DNA of 57,092 bases from Acidimicrobiales bacterium (GTDB lineage: Bacteria; Actinomycetota; Acidimicrobiia; Acidimicrobiales; DASWMK01): contig DASWMK010000110.1 in assembly GCA_036399815.1 (NCBI GenBank), positions 1-57,092 on the forward strand, in the 5' to 3' direction. The stretch's first letter is position 1, and the number at the start of each line of letters is the position of its first letter. This document shows, one piece after another, positions 25,336 to 34,235 of this stretch. The position numbers and the translations under genes are program-made. The notes under the pieces were generated by a model, which worked only from the letters and a program-made list of their open reading frames with translations, made no database searches and was not told the origin of the DNA.

Positions 25336-26141
25336 CGGTCGCCTTCGTCCTCGGCGGGGGCGGCAACCTGGGCGCCATCCAGGTCGGGATGCTCCAGGCC
25401 CTCGCCGACGAGGGCGTGCGGCCCGACCTCGTCGTCGGCTGCTCGGTCGGGGCGCTCAACGGGGCGGCGTTCGCGTCCGACCCGACCGGCGACTGCCTCG
25501 ACCGGCTGGCGACCCTGTGGAAGGGGCTCGACGGCCGCGACGTGCTGCCCAGCCGGTGGCTGTCGACGACGGTGGCCCTCGCCCGCCGGGGCGAGGCCGT
25601 GCACACCCTCGCCGGCCTGCGGGCGGTCGTCGAGGAGTTCCTCGCCGGCCGGTCCTTCGCCGACCTGGTCGTCCCCTTCCACTGCGTGGCCACCGACCTC
25701 GAGGCGGCCGCGCCGGCCTGGTTCGCCGACGGGCCGCTGGTCGACGCCCTGCTCGCGTCGTGCGCCGTCCCCGCCGTCTACCCGCCGGTGGAGCTCGACG
25801 GCCGGCGCCTCGTGGACGGCGCGGTGGTCGACGACGTGCCTGTCGGCCGGGCCGTCGAGCTCGGCGCCGACCTGCTCTACGTGCTCACCGTCGGCACCGT
25901 CGACCGGCCGAGGCGGCCGCCCCGCCGCCCGCTCGACGCGGCCGTCGCCGCCTACTGGGTCGCCCGCCGCCACCGCCTGCGCCGGGAGCTGGCCGTGCTG
26001 CCCGCCGGCGTCGAGGCCGTCCTGCTGCCGACCGGCGACCCGCCCGCGGTGCGGCCGCACGACCTCACGAGGGCCGGGGCGCTGATCGCGACGGCGAGGG
26101 AGGCGACGGCGGCGGCCCTGGCCGCGCGCCGGGGTCGTTAG
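25332..26141 (+). CDS. Patatin-like phospholipase
   Basis: 269 residues. The patatin fold is shown by the oxyanion loop GGGGNLG (8-14), nucleophile Ser38 in GCSVG and catalytic Asp162 in DGA. It is expected to free fatty acids from lipids inside the cell; no signal peptide or membrane anchor is seen. The ATG overlaps the preceding hydrolase stop (ATGA). The C-terminal part is rich in Arg and Ala. A regulatory lipase role is possible. Confidence 0.92.
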   Translation: MTVAFVLGGGGNLGAIQVGMLQALADEGVRPDLVVGCSVGALNGAAFASDPTGDCLDRLATLWKGLDGRDVLPSRWLSTTVALARRGEAVHTLAGLRAVVEEFLAGRSFADLVVPFHCVATDLEAAAPAWFADGPLVDALLASCAVPAVYPPVELDGRRLVDGAVVDDVPVGRAVELGADLLYVLTVGTVDRPRRPPRRPLDAAVAAYWVARRHRLRRELAVLPAGVEAVLLPTGDPPAVRPHDLTRAGALIATAREATAAALAARRGR

Positions 26142-26151
26142 CCTCGGCGCC

Positions 26152-26580
26152 ATGCCCGACCCCGTGTCGCTGACCCCGTCCGGGCCGCCGGAGACCGTCC
26201 TCGACCCGGAGCCGGCCGCCGCGCTCGCCGCCCTCGACGAGGCGCTCGCCGCGCCGGAGGGCGAGCGGCGGGACCGGGTGGCGGCCGTCGCCACCCGCTG
26301 GCCGGCCTTCCTCGACGCCTGGGCGAGGCTCGGCGACCTCGCCGGGGACGACGCCGAGGCGTACGCCTGCTACCGGGTCGGCTACCACCGCGGCCTCGAC
26401 CGCCTCCGCCGCAACGGCTGGCGGGGCTCCGGGTTCGTGCGCTGGCGCCACGAGCCCAACCGGGGCTTCCTGCGCGCCCTCGACGGCCTCCGGCGGACGG
26501 CGGCCCGCATCGGCGAGGCCGAGGAGGCCGAGCGCTGCGCCGTCTTCCTGCGCCAGCTCGACCCCGAGTGGGAGGGGTAG
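26152..26580 (+). CDS. DUF3151 family protein
   Basis: 142 residues. The segment YACYRVGYHRGLDRLRRNGW followed by RWRHEPNRGFLRALDGLRR is the conserved core of DUF3151, a family restricted to actinobacteria. Function is unknown; it looks soluble and helical. The ATG is 10 bases after the patatin stop, and the gene is followed by the flavin reductase-like gene within three bases, so it lies inside the plus-strand operon. Confidence 0.87.
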   Translation: MPDPVSLTPSGPPETVLDPEPAAALAALDEALAAPEGERRDRVAAVATRWPAFLDAWARLGDLAGDDAEAYACYRVGYHRGLDRLRRNGWRGSGFVRWRHEPNRGFLRALDGLRRTAARIGEAEEAERCAVFLRQLDPEWEG

Positions 26581-26582
26581 GG

Positions 26583-27125
26583 ATGCCCGTCCAGTCCGGC
26601 ATCGTCGGCCCCGTCCCGGACGGCGCCGACCCGGAGGAGTACGACAAGCGCCGCCGCCGGGTGCTCTGGACGATGCCGTCGGGCCTCTACGTCGTCGGCA
26701 GCCGGGCCGGCGACCGCCGCAACGGCATGACCCTCAACCTCGCCACCCAGGTCTCGACCGACCCCAAGCTGCTCGGCATCTCGGTCGAGAAGGAGGCGCT
26801 GACCCACCGGCTGATCGCCGACGGCCGGTCCTTCACCCTCAACATCCTGAGCCGCGAGGACCGGACGATCGTCCGGAAGTTCACCAAGCCGGTCGAGGTC
26901 GACCCGGTGGCGAGGACGCTCAACGGCTTCCCGTACCACGACGGCCCGACCGGCGCCCCCGTGCTCGACCAGGCCGCCGCCTGGCTCGACTGCCGGGTGA
27001 CGACCGAGGTCGACGCCGGCTCCCACACGTTCTTCGTGGGCGAGGTCGTCGACTGCGGGTTCCAGCGGCCCGAGGACGTCGAGGTCCTCCGCATGGAGGA
27101 CACGAGGATGAACTACGGCGGCTGA
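26583..27125 (+). CDS. Flavin reductase-like (FMN-binding split-barrel) protein
   Basis: 180 residues. VLWTMPSGLYVVGSRAGDRRNGMTLNLATQVSTDPKLLGISVEK is the flavin-binding start of the flavin reductase domain family, and HTFFVGEVVDCGF its last strand; the two stretches are separated by a helical middle. It binds FMN or a deazaflavin such as F420, which this organism probably makes (FbiC at 42-44 kb), and would reduce it or use it. The ATG at 26583 follows a GGAGGGG-like site that runs through the previous stop. Its partner enzyme is unknown. Confidence 0.88.
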   Translation: MPVQSGIVGPVPDGADPEEYDKRRRRVLWTMPSGLYVVGSRAGDRRNGMTLNLATQVSTDPKLLGISVEKEALTHRLIADGRSFTLNILSREDRTIVRKFTKPVEVDPVARTLNGFPYHDGPTGAPVLDQAAAWLDCRVTTEVDAGSHTFFVGEVVDCGFQRPEDVEVLRMEDTRMNYGG

Positions 27126-27681
27126 GCTCGCCGGCGCCGTCCTCTGCGGGGGCGCCAGCCGGCGGATGGGCAGGGACAAGGCGCTGCTCCCCGTCGGCGG
27201 CCGGCCGCTGGCCGCGGTCGCCGCGGCTGCGCTGCGGGCCGCCGGCGCCGTCGACGTCGTGGCCGTGGGCGGGGACGTGGACGGCCTGCGCCGGGCCGGG
27301 CTGGCCGCCGTGCCCGACGACGAGCCCGGCCTCGGCCCGGTCGGCGGGATCGTGACCGCGCTGCGGCGGGCGCCGGCCGACCCGGTCGCCGTGCTCGCCT
27401 GCGACCTCCCGGCCGCCGACGGGGCCGCCGTCGCCGCCGTCGTCGCCGCCCTGGCCGGCGACCCGTCCGCCGACGCGGCCGTCGCCGTGGTCGACGGGCG
27501 CCGGCAGTGGCTGTTCGGCGCCTGGCGGCGGCGCTGCGCCGGCCCGCTCGCCGACGCCCTGGCCGCGGGGGAGCGGGCCGTGCACCGCGCCGCGGCCGGG
27601 CTGGTCGTCCTCGAGGTGGCCGTGCCCGATCCGGCGGCCGTCGCCGACGCCGACACCCCCCACGACCTGCACGCGCCGTGA
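27115..27681 (+). CDS. mobA: Molybdenum cofactor guanylyltransferase (MobA-like)
   Basis: About 188 residues. MobA joins GMP to molybdopterin. The nucleotide-binding motif is LCGGASRRMGRDKALLPVGGRPL, seen in two overlapping halves, followed by PDDEPGLGPVGGI and LACDLPAAD. The LCGG part lies upstream of the first ATG (27166), and no ATG, GTG or TTG exists between it and an in-frame stop at 27109-27111. The 5' end is therefore uncertain: a rare start such as the ACG at 27115, or a base error, is needed to keep the motif. Starting at 27166 would delete the phosphate-binding glycines. It overlaps the flavin reductase end. Confidence 0.75.
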   Translation, partial: TAAELAGAVLCGGASRRMGRDKALLPVGGRPLAAVAAAALRAAGAVDVVAVGGDVDGLRRAGLAAVPDDEPGLGPVGGIVTALRRAPADPVAVLACDLPAADGAAVAAVVAALAGDPSADAAVAVVDGRRQWLFGAWRRRCAGPLADALAAGERAVHRAAAGLVVLEVAVPDPAAVADADTPHDLHAP

Positions 27682-27698
27682 CCGTCCGTGCCGGACGG
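27682..27698. promoter_or_regulatory. Perfect 7-3-7 inverted repeat between mobA and rhodanese genes
   Basis: CCGTCCG and CGGACGG flank TGC immediately after the mobA stop and 18 bases before the rhodanese ATG. It may be an operator or an mRNA hairpin in the rhodanese leader. There is no T-run after it. It has the same layout and similar outer bases as the repeat at 22041-22057. Confidence 0.4.
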
Positions 27699-27716
27699 GG
27701 AGTTACCCTTGCGGGG

Positions 27717-28046
27717 ATGGACCTCCCGCAGATCGACGTGGCCACCCTGGCCGACCGGCTGGCCGGGGGCGGCTACCTGCTGGACGTCCGCCAGCCCGAC
27801 GAGTACCGCGACGACGGGCACATCGCCGGCGCCCACCTCGTGCCCCTCGGCGAGGTGGCCGACCGGGCCGCCGAGGTGCCCACCGACCGGCCGGTCTACG
27901 TGATCTGCCGCAGCGGCGCCCGCAGCGCGCGGGCCGTCCAGTTCCTCCGGGCCCAGGGGGTGGACGCCGTCAACGTCACCGGCGGGATGCTCGCCTGGGC
28001 CGACGGCGGGGAGCGCCCGGTGCGCACCGGCGACCAACCCGGGTGA
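27717..28046 (+). CDS. Rhodanese-domain protein
   Basis: 109 residues, a single rhodanese domain. LLDVRQPDEYRDDGHIAGAHLVPLGEV is the start of the domain (seen in two parts), and the active-site loop is VICRSGARSARA with the sulfur-carrying Cys. It transfers sulfur from thiosulfate or a persulfide to an acceptor. Position after mobA could suit molybdoenzyme sulfuration, but this is inference. The stop overlaps the RNase D start (GTGA). Confidence 0.9.
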   Translation: MDLPQIDVATLADRLAGGGYLLDVRQPDEYRDDGHIAGAHLVPLGEVADRAAEVPTDRPVYVICRSGARSARAVQFLRAQGVDAVNVTGGMLAWADGGERPVRTGDQPG

Positions 28047-29215
28047 GCGGCGACGGGCCACTCGCCCGCTGGGTGGACGACGACGAGGCCCTCGCCGACG
28101 TCGTCGACACGCTGGCCGACGAGTCCGCCTACGCCGTCGACACCGAGTTCCACCGGGAGCGGACCTACTTCCCACGCGTCGCCCTCGTCCAGCTCGCCTG
28201 GCCGGGCGGCATCGTGCTGGTCGACGCCCTCGCCGTCGACCTCGCCCCGCTCTCCAAGGTGCTGGCCGGGCCGGGCACGGCGGTCATGCACGCCGCCGCC
28301 CAAGACCTCGAGGTGCTCCTCCAGGAGTGCGGGGCCGTCCCGTCGGCCCTGTTCGACACCCAGCTGGCGGCCGGCTTCGTCGGCATGTCGACCCCGTCGC
28401 TCGCCGCCCTCGTCGAGCAGATGCTCGGCGTCCGCCTGCCGAAGGGCGACCGCCTGACCGACTGGCTCCGGCGCCCGCTCGGGCCCGACCAGCAGGACTA
28501 CGCGGCCGCCGACGTCGCCCACCTCCTCGCCCTGCGGGACCGGCTGGTCGACGAGCTCGGGGCCTGCGGCCGGCTGGAGTGGGCGCTCGCCGAGTGCGAG
28601 GAGGCGCGGACCAGGGACTACGGGCCCCGCCCTCCCGAGGACGCGTGGCTCCGGATCAAGGAGGCCAGGGCGCTGCGGGGCTCGTCCCGGGGCGTCGCCC
28701 AGGCGCTCGCCGCGTGGCGGGAGCGGCGGGCCGCCGCCATCGACCAGCCGGTGCGCTTCGTGCTGCCCGACCTGGCGCTCGTGGCCATCGCCCAGCGGCC
28801 GCCGAGGACCCTCGACCAGCTGCGGACGGTGCGGGGCATCGAGGACCGCCAGGTGCGGGGGCCCCTCGGCCGGGAGATCCTGGCCGCCGTGGAGGCCGGC
28901 CTGGCCCTGCGGCCCGACCAGCTGCGCGAGCCCCGGCTGGTCGACGCCGGCCGCGAGCTGCGCCCGGCCGTCACGCTGGTGTCGGCCTGGGTCAGCCAGC
29001 TGGCGAGGACCCTACGCCTCGACACCGCCCTGCTCGCCACCCGGGCCGACATCGAGGCCCTGCTGCGGGGCGACGCCGACGCCCGCCTCGCCACCGGCTG
29101 GCGGGCCCAGCTGGCCGGTGAGCCGATCCGCCGACTGGTCGCCGGCGACGCCGCCGTCGCCTTCGACGGCCACGGCGGCCTCCTCCTCGAGCGCCGCAGC
29201 CACCTGCCCCTCTAG
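28043..29215 (+). CDS. rnd: Ribonuclease D family 3'-5' exonuclease with HRDC domain
   Basis: 390 residues. The DEDDy exonuclease sites are all present: Asp33 and Glu35 (VDTEFHRERTY), Asp88 (HAAAQDLEVL), and Tyr153/Asp157 (DYAAADVAHLL). An HRDC nucleic-acid-binding region follows (about 205-290, VFALPDLALVAIAQRPP-like stretch). It trims the 3' ends of tRNA and other structured RNAs. The GTG at 28043 overlaps the rhodanese stop. It closes a long plus-strand run of genes. Confidence 0.93.
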   Translation: MSGDGPLARWVDDDEALADVVDTLADESAYAVDTEFHRERTYFPRVALVQLAWPGGIVLVDALAVDLAPLSKVLAGPGTAVMHAAAQDLEVLLQECGAVPSALFDTQLAAGFVGMSTPSLAALVEQMLGVRLPKGDRLTDWLRRPLGPDQQDYAAADVAHLLALRDRLVDELGACGRLEWALAECEEARTRDYGPRPPEDAWLRIKEARALRGSSRGVAQALAAWRERRAAAIDQPVRFVLPDLALVAIAQRPPRTLDQLRTVRGIEDRQVRGPLGREILAAVEAGLALRPDQLREPRLVDAGRELRPAVTLVSAWVSQLARTLRLDTALLATRADIEALLRGDADARLATGWRAQLAGEPIRRLVAGDAAVAFDGHGGLLLERRSHLPL

Positions 29216-29290
29216 CGGCCGGCCGCGGTGAGGGCGCACCTCGCGCCGTACTGCGCCGATCTGTCACTATCTGCCCGGAAGGAGGCGGCC

Positions 29291-30523
29291 ATGGTGGGAT
29301 CGGTGTTGGCAGCGGCGGCGGTCCTCGCCGTCGGCGTCGCGGTGTCCCCGGGTGCGCTCGACCCGTCGTGGAGCGGCGACGGTGTCGCCACCCTCGACCT
29401 CGGCGATGACCAGCGCGCCAGTGAGGTCCTCGCCCTGCCCGACGGCGGGGTCCTCGTCGCCGGCTCCGAGTGGGCGCTCGGCGGGGTGCTCGTCCGCTAC
29501 GGACCGGACGGCCGGCTCGACCGGACCTTCGGCGGGGGGGACGGCGTCGTCGGCGTGCGGATCGGCGGCCGGGCGACGGGCTACGCCGCCGCCGCGCGGC
29601 GCGACGATGGGACGATCGTCGCCGCCGGCTCGACCGACCTGCCCGAAGAAGGGGACGGCGGGGACGTCCTCGTCGTCCGCCACCTGGCCGACGGCTCGCT
29701 GGACCCGACGTTCGGCGGCGGTGACGGCTGGGTCGTCGTCTACCTGGACGGCATCCAGTCCGTCGATGCCGTCGCCGTCCTGGACGACGGCGGGGTGGCC
29801 GTCGCGACCATCGGGTTCGGCGCCGCCGGTGCCGTCGTCCGGTTGACGGCCGACGGCGACCTCGACGCCGCCTTCGACGGTGACGGCGTCGTCGAGCTCC
29901 CCGGGCTCGGTGGCTGGGACGTCGTTGCGACGGCCGGCGGCGGGGTCGTGGTCGCCGGGGACGCCGACGGGGTCCCGGCCCTCTTCGCCCTGCGGGCCGA
30001 CGGGTCGCCCGACCCGGCGTTCGGCGGTGGCGACGGCGTCGCCACGGTGGACGCGTACGGGGCGGGCAGTGAGCTCCATGGGGTGGCCCGCCACAGCAGC
30101 GGGTTCTTCGCCACCGGGTCGGGGAAGGTGAACCGCCACAACGACGACCTCCTCGTCGCCGCCTTCGACGCGACCGGCGCGCTCGACGCCCGCTTCTCCG
30201 GTGACGGGATCTTCGTCGCGCCCCTGGGCAACCTGTTCGACCAGGGCAACGCCGTCGCCGTCCAGCCCGACGGGGGCGTGCTCGTCCTGGGGCAGGACCA
30301 CACCGGCACGGGGGCGAGCGGGGAGGTGCCCGTGCTCCTCCGCCTCCGGGTCGACGGCCACCCCGACCAGACCTTCGGCGGCACCGGGCTCGTCCGCTTC
30401 CCGTCCCGCTACTTCCCCCTCCGGGCGCTGGCGGTGACCCCGGCCGGCGCCGTCGTGGCGGGCGATCGGTACGACCCCTTCGGGGGGCGCGACGGCATCG
30501 CCGTCTTCCGGATCGTCATCTGA
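29291..30523 (+). CDS. Exported delta-60 repeat protein
   Basis: 410 residues. After a short signal-like N-terminus (MVGSVLAAAAVLAVGVAVSPG) the protein is seven copies of a roughly 55-residue unit, each opening with a form of LDPSFGGDGV: LDPSWSGDGVATLDLG, LDRTFGGGDGVVG, LDPTFGGGDGW, LDAAFDGDGVVEL, PDPAFGGGDGVAT, LDARFSGDGIF and PDQTFGGTGLV. This is the delta-60 repeat, expected to build a beta-propeller-like fold outside the cell. The ATG at 29291 follows a GGAAGGAGG site; an upstream start at 29228 lacks one. No anchor or enzyme domain is seen. Likely a surface or secreted binding protein. Confidence 0.85.
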   Translation: MVGSVLAAAAVLAVGVAVSPGALDPSWSGDGVATLDLGDDQRASEVLALPDGGVLVAGSEWALGGVLVRYGPDGRLDRTFGGGDGVVGVRIGGRATGYAAAARRDDGTIVAAGSTDLPEEGDGGDVLVVRHLADGSLDPTFGGGDGWVVVYLDGIQSVDAVAVLDDGGVAVATIGFGAAGAVVRLTADGDLDAAFDGDGVVELPGLGGWDVVATAGGGVVVAGDADGVPALFALRADGSPDPAFGGGDGVATVDAYGAGSELHGVARHSSGFFATGSGKVNRHNDDLLVAAFDATGALDARFSGDGIFVAPLGNLFDQGNAVAVQPDGGVLVLGQDHTGTGASGEVPVLLRLRVDGHPDQTFGGTGLVRFPSRYFPLRALAVTPAGAVVAGDRYDPFGGRDGIAVFRIVI

Positions 30524-30542
30524 CGGCGCCGGCGGCGGAGGG

Positions 30543-32075
30543 TCACGCCGGCCGGAGCAGCACCGCCTGGTCGGGGGCGAGGGTCGTCTCCGGCGGGGCA
30601 CCCTCGGCGGCGGGGTCGGTCGACACCTCGACCACCATGGCCCCGGGCGGGGACCACTCGACCGGCTCCGACGTGAAGTTGATCGCCACCGCCCGCCGGT
30701 CGGCGCCGCTCGTCCGCTCGTAGGCCAGGACGGCTCCCGGGGAGGCGAGCGGCGACCAGTCGCCCAGGCGCAGCGCCTCCGACCCCCGGCGGGCGGCCAG
30801 CAGCCGCCGGTAGAGGGCCAGCATCGACCCCTCGTCCTTCCGCTCGACCTCGGGGTTGCGGGTCTGGGCCTCGGGCGGGAACGGCAGCCACGGCTCCGCC
30901 GGCCAGCCGTGCCACGGCCCGTCCGGCGCCCATGGCAGCGGCGCCCGGCACCCGTCCCGCCCGCCGGGGTCGACCACCCGCCCGGGCGGGATCTCCGCGT
31001 CCTCGAGCCCCAGCTCCTCGCCCTGGTAGAGGAACGGGGTGCCCCGCAGGGTGAGGAGCAGCACGGCGGCCGCCCTCGCCCTGGCCTCGGACCCGTAGCG
31101 GGTGCGGTGGCGGGCGTTGTCGTGGTTGGACAGCACCCAGGTGGGCCAGGCGTCGATGGGCCCCAGCTCCTCGACCACCCGGTCGATGCGGTGGCGCCAC
31201 TGCCCCGCGTCCCAGGGGGTGAACAGGGGCGGGAAGTTGAACGAGAGGTGCAGCTCGTCCCCGTCGCCGTAGTAGCGGGCCACCTTGGCCGTCGACAGCA
31301 GGTAGACCTCGCCGACCATCATCCGGTCGCCCGGGTACGAGTCGAGCAGGCGGCGCATCCCCCGGAGCAGCTCGTGGGTCGACTCGTGGTCGTTGAGCGA
31401 CGAGTACGGCGTGTCGGCCAGCTCGGGGGGCACGTCGGGCAGGGCCGGGTCCTTGCCGATCCCGTGCACGACGTCGGCCCGGAAGCCGTCGACCCCCCGG
31501 TCCAGCCAGAACCGCAGCACCCCGTGCATGGCCTCGACCACCTCGGGGTTGGCCCAGTTCAGGTCGGGCTGCTCGGGCAGGAACAGGTGCAGGTAGTACT
31601 GGCCGGTCGCCTCGTCGAGGGTCCAGGCCGGCCCGCCGGTGAACGCCGCCCGCCAGTTGTTGGGCGGGCCGCCGCCGGCGGGCGGGTCGCGCCAGATGTA
31701 CCAGTCGCGGTGGGGGTCGTCCCGGCCCGACCGGGCCGCCTGGAACCACGGGTGCCGGTCGGAGGTGTGGTTCGGGACGAAGTCGAGGAGGACCCTGATG
31801 CCGGCGGCGTGGGCGTCGGCCAGCAGGGCGTCGAAGTCGTCGAGGGTCCCGAACACGGGGTCGATGTCGCAGTGGTCGCTGACGTCGTAGCCGAAGTCCG
31901 CCATGGGCGACCGGTAGATCGGCGAGAGCCACAGCGCGTCGACGCCGAGGCCGGCCAGGTGGTCGATCCTGGACCGGATGCCCTGGAGGTCGCCGACCCC
32001 GTCCCCGCTCCCGTCGGCGAAGGATCGTGGGTAGATCTGATAGACGACGGCGGCCTTCCACCACGGTTCGGGCAT
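30543..32075 (-). CDS. GH13 alpha-glucosidase/alpha-amylase family enzyme
   Basis: 510 residues. The GH13 conserved regions are in order: DFVPNH (98-103), GFRADVVHG with nucleophile Asp201, GEVYLL with acid/base Glu256, and LSNHDN with Asp319. [19 protein letters not shown] at the start is typical of oligo-1,6- and alpha-glucosidases that act on short sugars in the cytoplasm; no signal peptide is present. It would release glucose from imported alpha-glucosides, a natural partner for the sugar importer at 15-20 kb. It is a single gene, divergent from a small acidic protein. Confidence 0.94.
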   Translation of the reverse strand: MPEPWWKAAVVYQIYPRSFADGSGDGVGDLQGIRSRIDHLAGLGVDALWLSPIYRSPMADFGYDVSDHCDIDPVFGTLDDFDALLADAHAAGIRVLLDFVPNHTSDRHPWFQAARSGRDDPHRDWYIWRDPPAGGGPPNNWRAAFTGGPAWTLDEATGQYYLHLFLPEQPDLNWANPEVVEAMHGVLRFWLDRGVDGFRADVVHGIGKDPALPDVPPELADTPYSSLNDHESTHELLRGMRRLLDSYPGDRMMVGEVYLLSTAKVARYYGDGDELHLSFNFPPLFTPWDAGQWRHRIDRVVEELGPIDAWPTWVLSNHDNARHRTRYGSEARARAAAVLLLTLRGTPFLYQGEELGLEDAEIPPGRVVDPGGRDGCRAPLPWAPDGPWHGWPAEPWLPFPPEAQTRNPEVERKDEGSMLALYRRLLAARRGSEALRLGDWSPLASPGAVLAYERTSGADRRAVAINFTSEPVEWSPPGAMVVEVSTDPAAEGAPPETTLAPDQAVLLRPA

Positions 32076-32167
32076 CGCGTGATGCTACGGTCCATGCCCG
32101 TGGTCCCCGCCCCGCCGGGCGGTACACTCTGGCGCTGGCCATCGGTCGAGTCGGGAGCAGTGGCCCC

Positions 32168-32371
32168 GTGAAGAAGGGTCGTCATCGGCGCTTCGAAGAG
32201 GCGCGCAAGCTGAAGCAGGTCGGGCCGGACTTCCTCCTCGAAGATCCGGCTCTCCGCCCCCACCAGGACGACGACCGCGACGAGGACGACGAGTACGCGG
32301 AGATCGCGGCTCGGTACGGCGCCTTCGACGAGGACGACGAGGACGACGAGGACGACGACACCCGGGGCTGA
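32168..32371 (+). CDS. Small acidic-tail protein, 67 aa
   Basis: 67 residues from a GTG at 32168. The N-terminal half is basic ([16 protein letters not shown]), the C-terminal half almost pure Asp/Glu ([11 protein letters not shown]), encoded by a run of GAC/GAG triplets at about 32328-32360. I do not recognise the family. The strongly bipolar charge suggests binding to nucleic acid or a basic protein, but this is a guess. It sits 46 bases before the TypA gene and may be co-transcribed with it. Confidence 0.6.
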   Translation: MKKGRHRRFEEARKLKQVGPDFLLEDPALRPHQDDDRDEDDEYAEIAARYGAFDEDDEDDEDDDTRG

Positions 32372-32417
32372 CCCGGGAGGTCTCGATCCAGCCGGGGGCC
32401 GGTAGGCTCGGTTCCCC

Positions 32418-34235
32418 GTGACCCCGGCCCCGGCGCTCCGCTCGGTCGCCCTGGTGGCCCACGTCGACCACGGCAAGACGACGCTCGTCGACGCCCTGCT
32501 CCGGGCCACCGGGCTGTTCCGATCCAACGAGACCCTCGTCGACCGCGTCCTCGACTCGAACGACCAGGAGCGGGAGCGGGGGATCACGATCCTGGCCAAG
32601 GCCGCGTCGATCACCTGGCGGGGGGTGCGGGTCAACCTCGTCGACACGCCGGGGCACGCCGACTTCGGCGGCGAGGTCGAGCGGGCCCTCGCCCTGGTCG
32701 ACGGCGTGCTGCTGCTCGTCGACGCCGCCGAGGGGCCGCTGCCCCAGACCCGCTACGTCCTCTCCAAGGCGCTCGCCGCCGGGCTGCCGGCCGTCGTCGT
32801 GCTGAACAAGGTCGACCGGCCCGACGCCCGCACGACCGAGGTGCTCGACGAGGTCTACGAGCTGTTCTTCGACCTCGACGCCCCGAACCACCTGCTCGAC
32901 TTCCCGGTGCTGTCGGTCGTGGCCAGGGAGGGGCGGGCCGTGAAGGGCGTGGGCGTGCCCGGCCCCGAGGACGACCTGACCCCGCTGCTCGACGCCATCC
33001 TCGACGCCATCCCCGCGCCCCAGGGCGACCCGGCGGCCCCGCTCCAGGCGCTCGTCACCAACCTCGACGCCTCCGACTACCTGGGCCGCCTGGGCATCGG
33101 CCGGGTCCACGAGGGCACCCTGCGCCGGGGCGACCAGGTCGTGCTCCTCGGCGACGGCGACGAGCCGCCCCTGCGGCGCCGGCCGGCCGCCCTGCTCCGC
33201 TTCGTGGGCCTCGACCGGGTCGACGTCGAGGAGGCGGCGGCCGGCGACCTGTTCGTGGTGGCCGGGTTCCCCGAGGTCGAGATCGGCGACACGTTCGCCG
33301 ACCCGGCCGACCCCCGCCCGCTGCCCCGCCTCGCCGTGGACGAGCCCGTCCTGCGCATGACGTTCGGGGCCAACACGTCGCCGCTGTCGGGACGGGACGG
33401 CCGCTACGTCACCTCCCGCCACGTCAGGGAGCGGCTGGAGCGGGAGGCGCTCGGCAACGTGTCCATCCGCCTCGACGACGCCGGCTCGCCCGACCTCGTC
33501 GAGGTGGCCGGTCGGGGCGAGCTCCAGCTGGCCGTGCTCATCGAGTCCATGCGCCGCGAGGGCTACGAGCTCCAGGTCAGCCGGCCCGAGGTGCTGACGA
33601 GGGAGGTCGGCGGGGCCCGCCACGAGCCCCTCGAGCGGGCCGTCGTGGACGTGCCCGACGACCACGTCGGCACCGTCACCCAGGCCGTCGCCCCGAGGAA
33701 GGGGCGGGTGACCGACCTCCGCCCGGGCGACACCGGCCGCACGATCGTCACCGTCGAGGCCCCGGCCAGGGGCCTGCTCGGGTTCCGCTCGCTGCTGCTC
33801 ACGGCGACGCGGGGCACGGCGCTCATCCACCAGCACCACGCCGGGTGGGTGCCGTGGGCCGGCGACCTCCCGAGCCGCCAGGGCGGCGCCATGATCGCCG
33901 ACCGGGCCGGCGTGACCACCGGCTACGCCCTCGACAACCTCCAGCAGCGGGGCGTGCTGTTCGTCGGCCCCGGCGAGCAGGTCTACGAGGGGATGGTGGT
34001 CGGGGAGAACGCCCGCCCCGGCGACATGGTCGTCAACGTCACCCGCGAGAAGCAGAAGACCAACATCAGGACCCACGCCTCGGACGAGGCCATCCGGCTG
34101 ACCCCGCCCCGGGCCCTGACTCTGGAGACGGCCATCGAGTGGATCGCCGCCGACGAGCTGGTCGAGGTCACGCCGTCGGCCATCCGGGTGCGCAAGCGCC
34201 TGCTCCGCGAGCAGGAGCGCCGCCGCTCCCGCTAG
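32418..34235 (+). CDS. typA: Translational GTPase TypA/BipA
   Basis: 605 residues, full length. GTPase motifs are AHVDHGKT (14-21), DTPGH (76-80) and NKVD (130-133), with the switch-I region [14 protein letters not shown]. The C-terminal half has the BipA-specific [23 protein letters not shown] and [15 protein letters not shown]. BipA binds ribosomes and helps assembly or stress growth. The GTG at 32418 is the only start matching the conserved N-terminus. Its TAG stop is interlocked with the stop of the minus-strand gene at 34232 (CTAG shared). Confidence 0.95.
   Translation: MTPAPALRSVALVAHVDHGKTTLVDALLRATGLFRSNETLVDRVLDSNDQERERGITILAKAASITWRGVRVNLVDTPGHADFGGEVERALALVDGVLLLVDAAEGPLPQTRYVLSKALAAGLPAVVVLNKVDRPDARTTEVLDEVYELFFDLDAPNHLLDFPVLSVVAREGRAVKGVGVPGPEDDLTPLLDAILDAIPAPQGDPAAPLQALVTNLDASDYLGRLGIGRVHEGTLRRGDQVVLLGDGDEPPLRRRPAALLRFVGLDRVDVEEAAAGDLFVVAGFPEVEIGDTFADPADPRPLPRLAVDEPVLRMTFGANTSPLSGRDGRYVTSRHVRERLEREALGNVSIRLDDAGSPDLVEVAGRGELQLAVLIESMRREGYELQVSRPEVLTREVGGARHEPLERAVVDVPDDHVGTVTQAVAPRKGRVTDLRPGDTGRTIVTVEAPARGLLGFRSLLLTATRGTALIHQHHAGWVPWAGDLPSRQGGAMIADRAGVTTGYALDNLQQRGVLFVGPGEQVYEGMVVGENARPGDMVVNVTREKQKTNIRTHASDEAIRLTPPRALTLETAIEWIAADELVEVTPSAIRVRKRLLREQERRRSR

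Noticed and set aside
32328-32360. GAC/GAG triplet run as a microsatellite or CRISPR-like repeat
   Set aside because: It is in frame and encodes the acidic tail of the small protein; there are no spacers or constant-length units.
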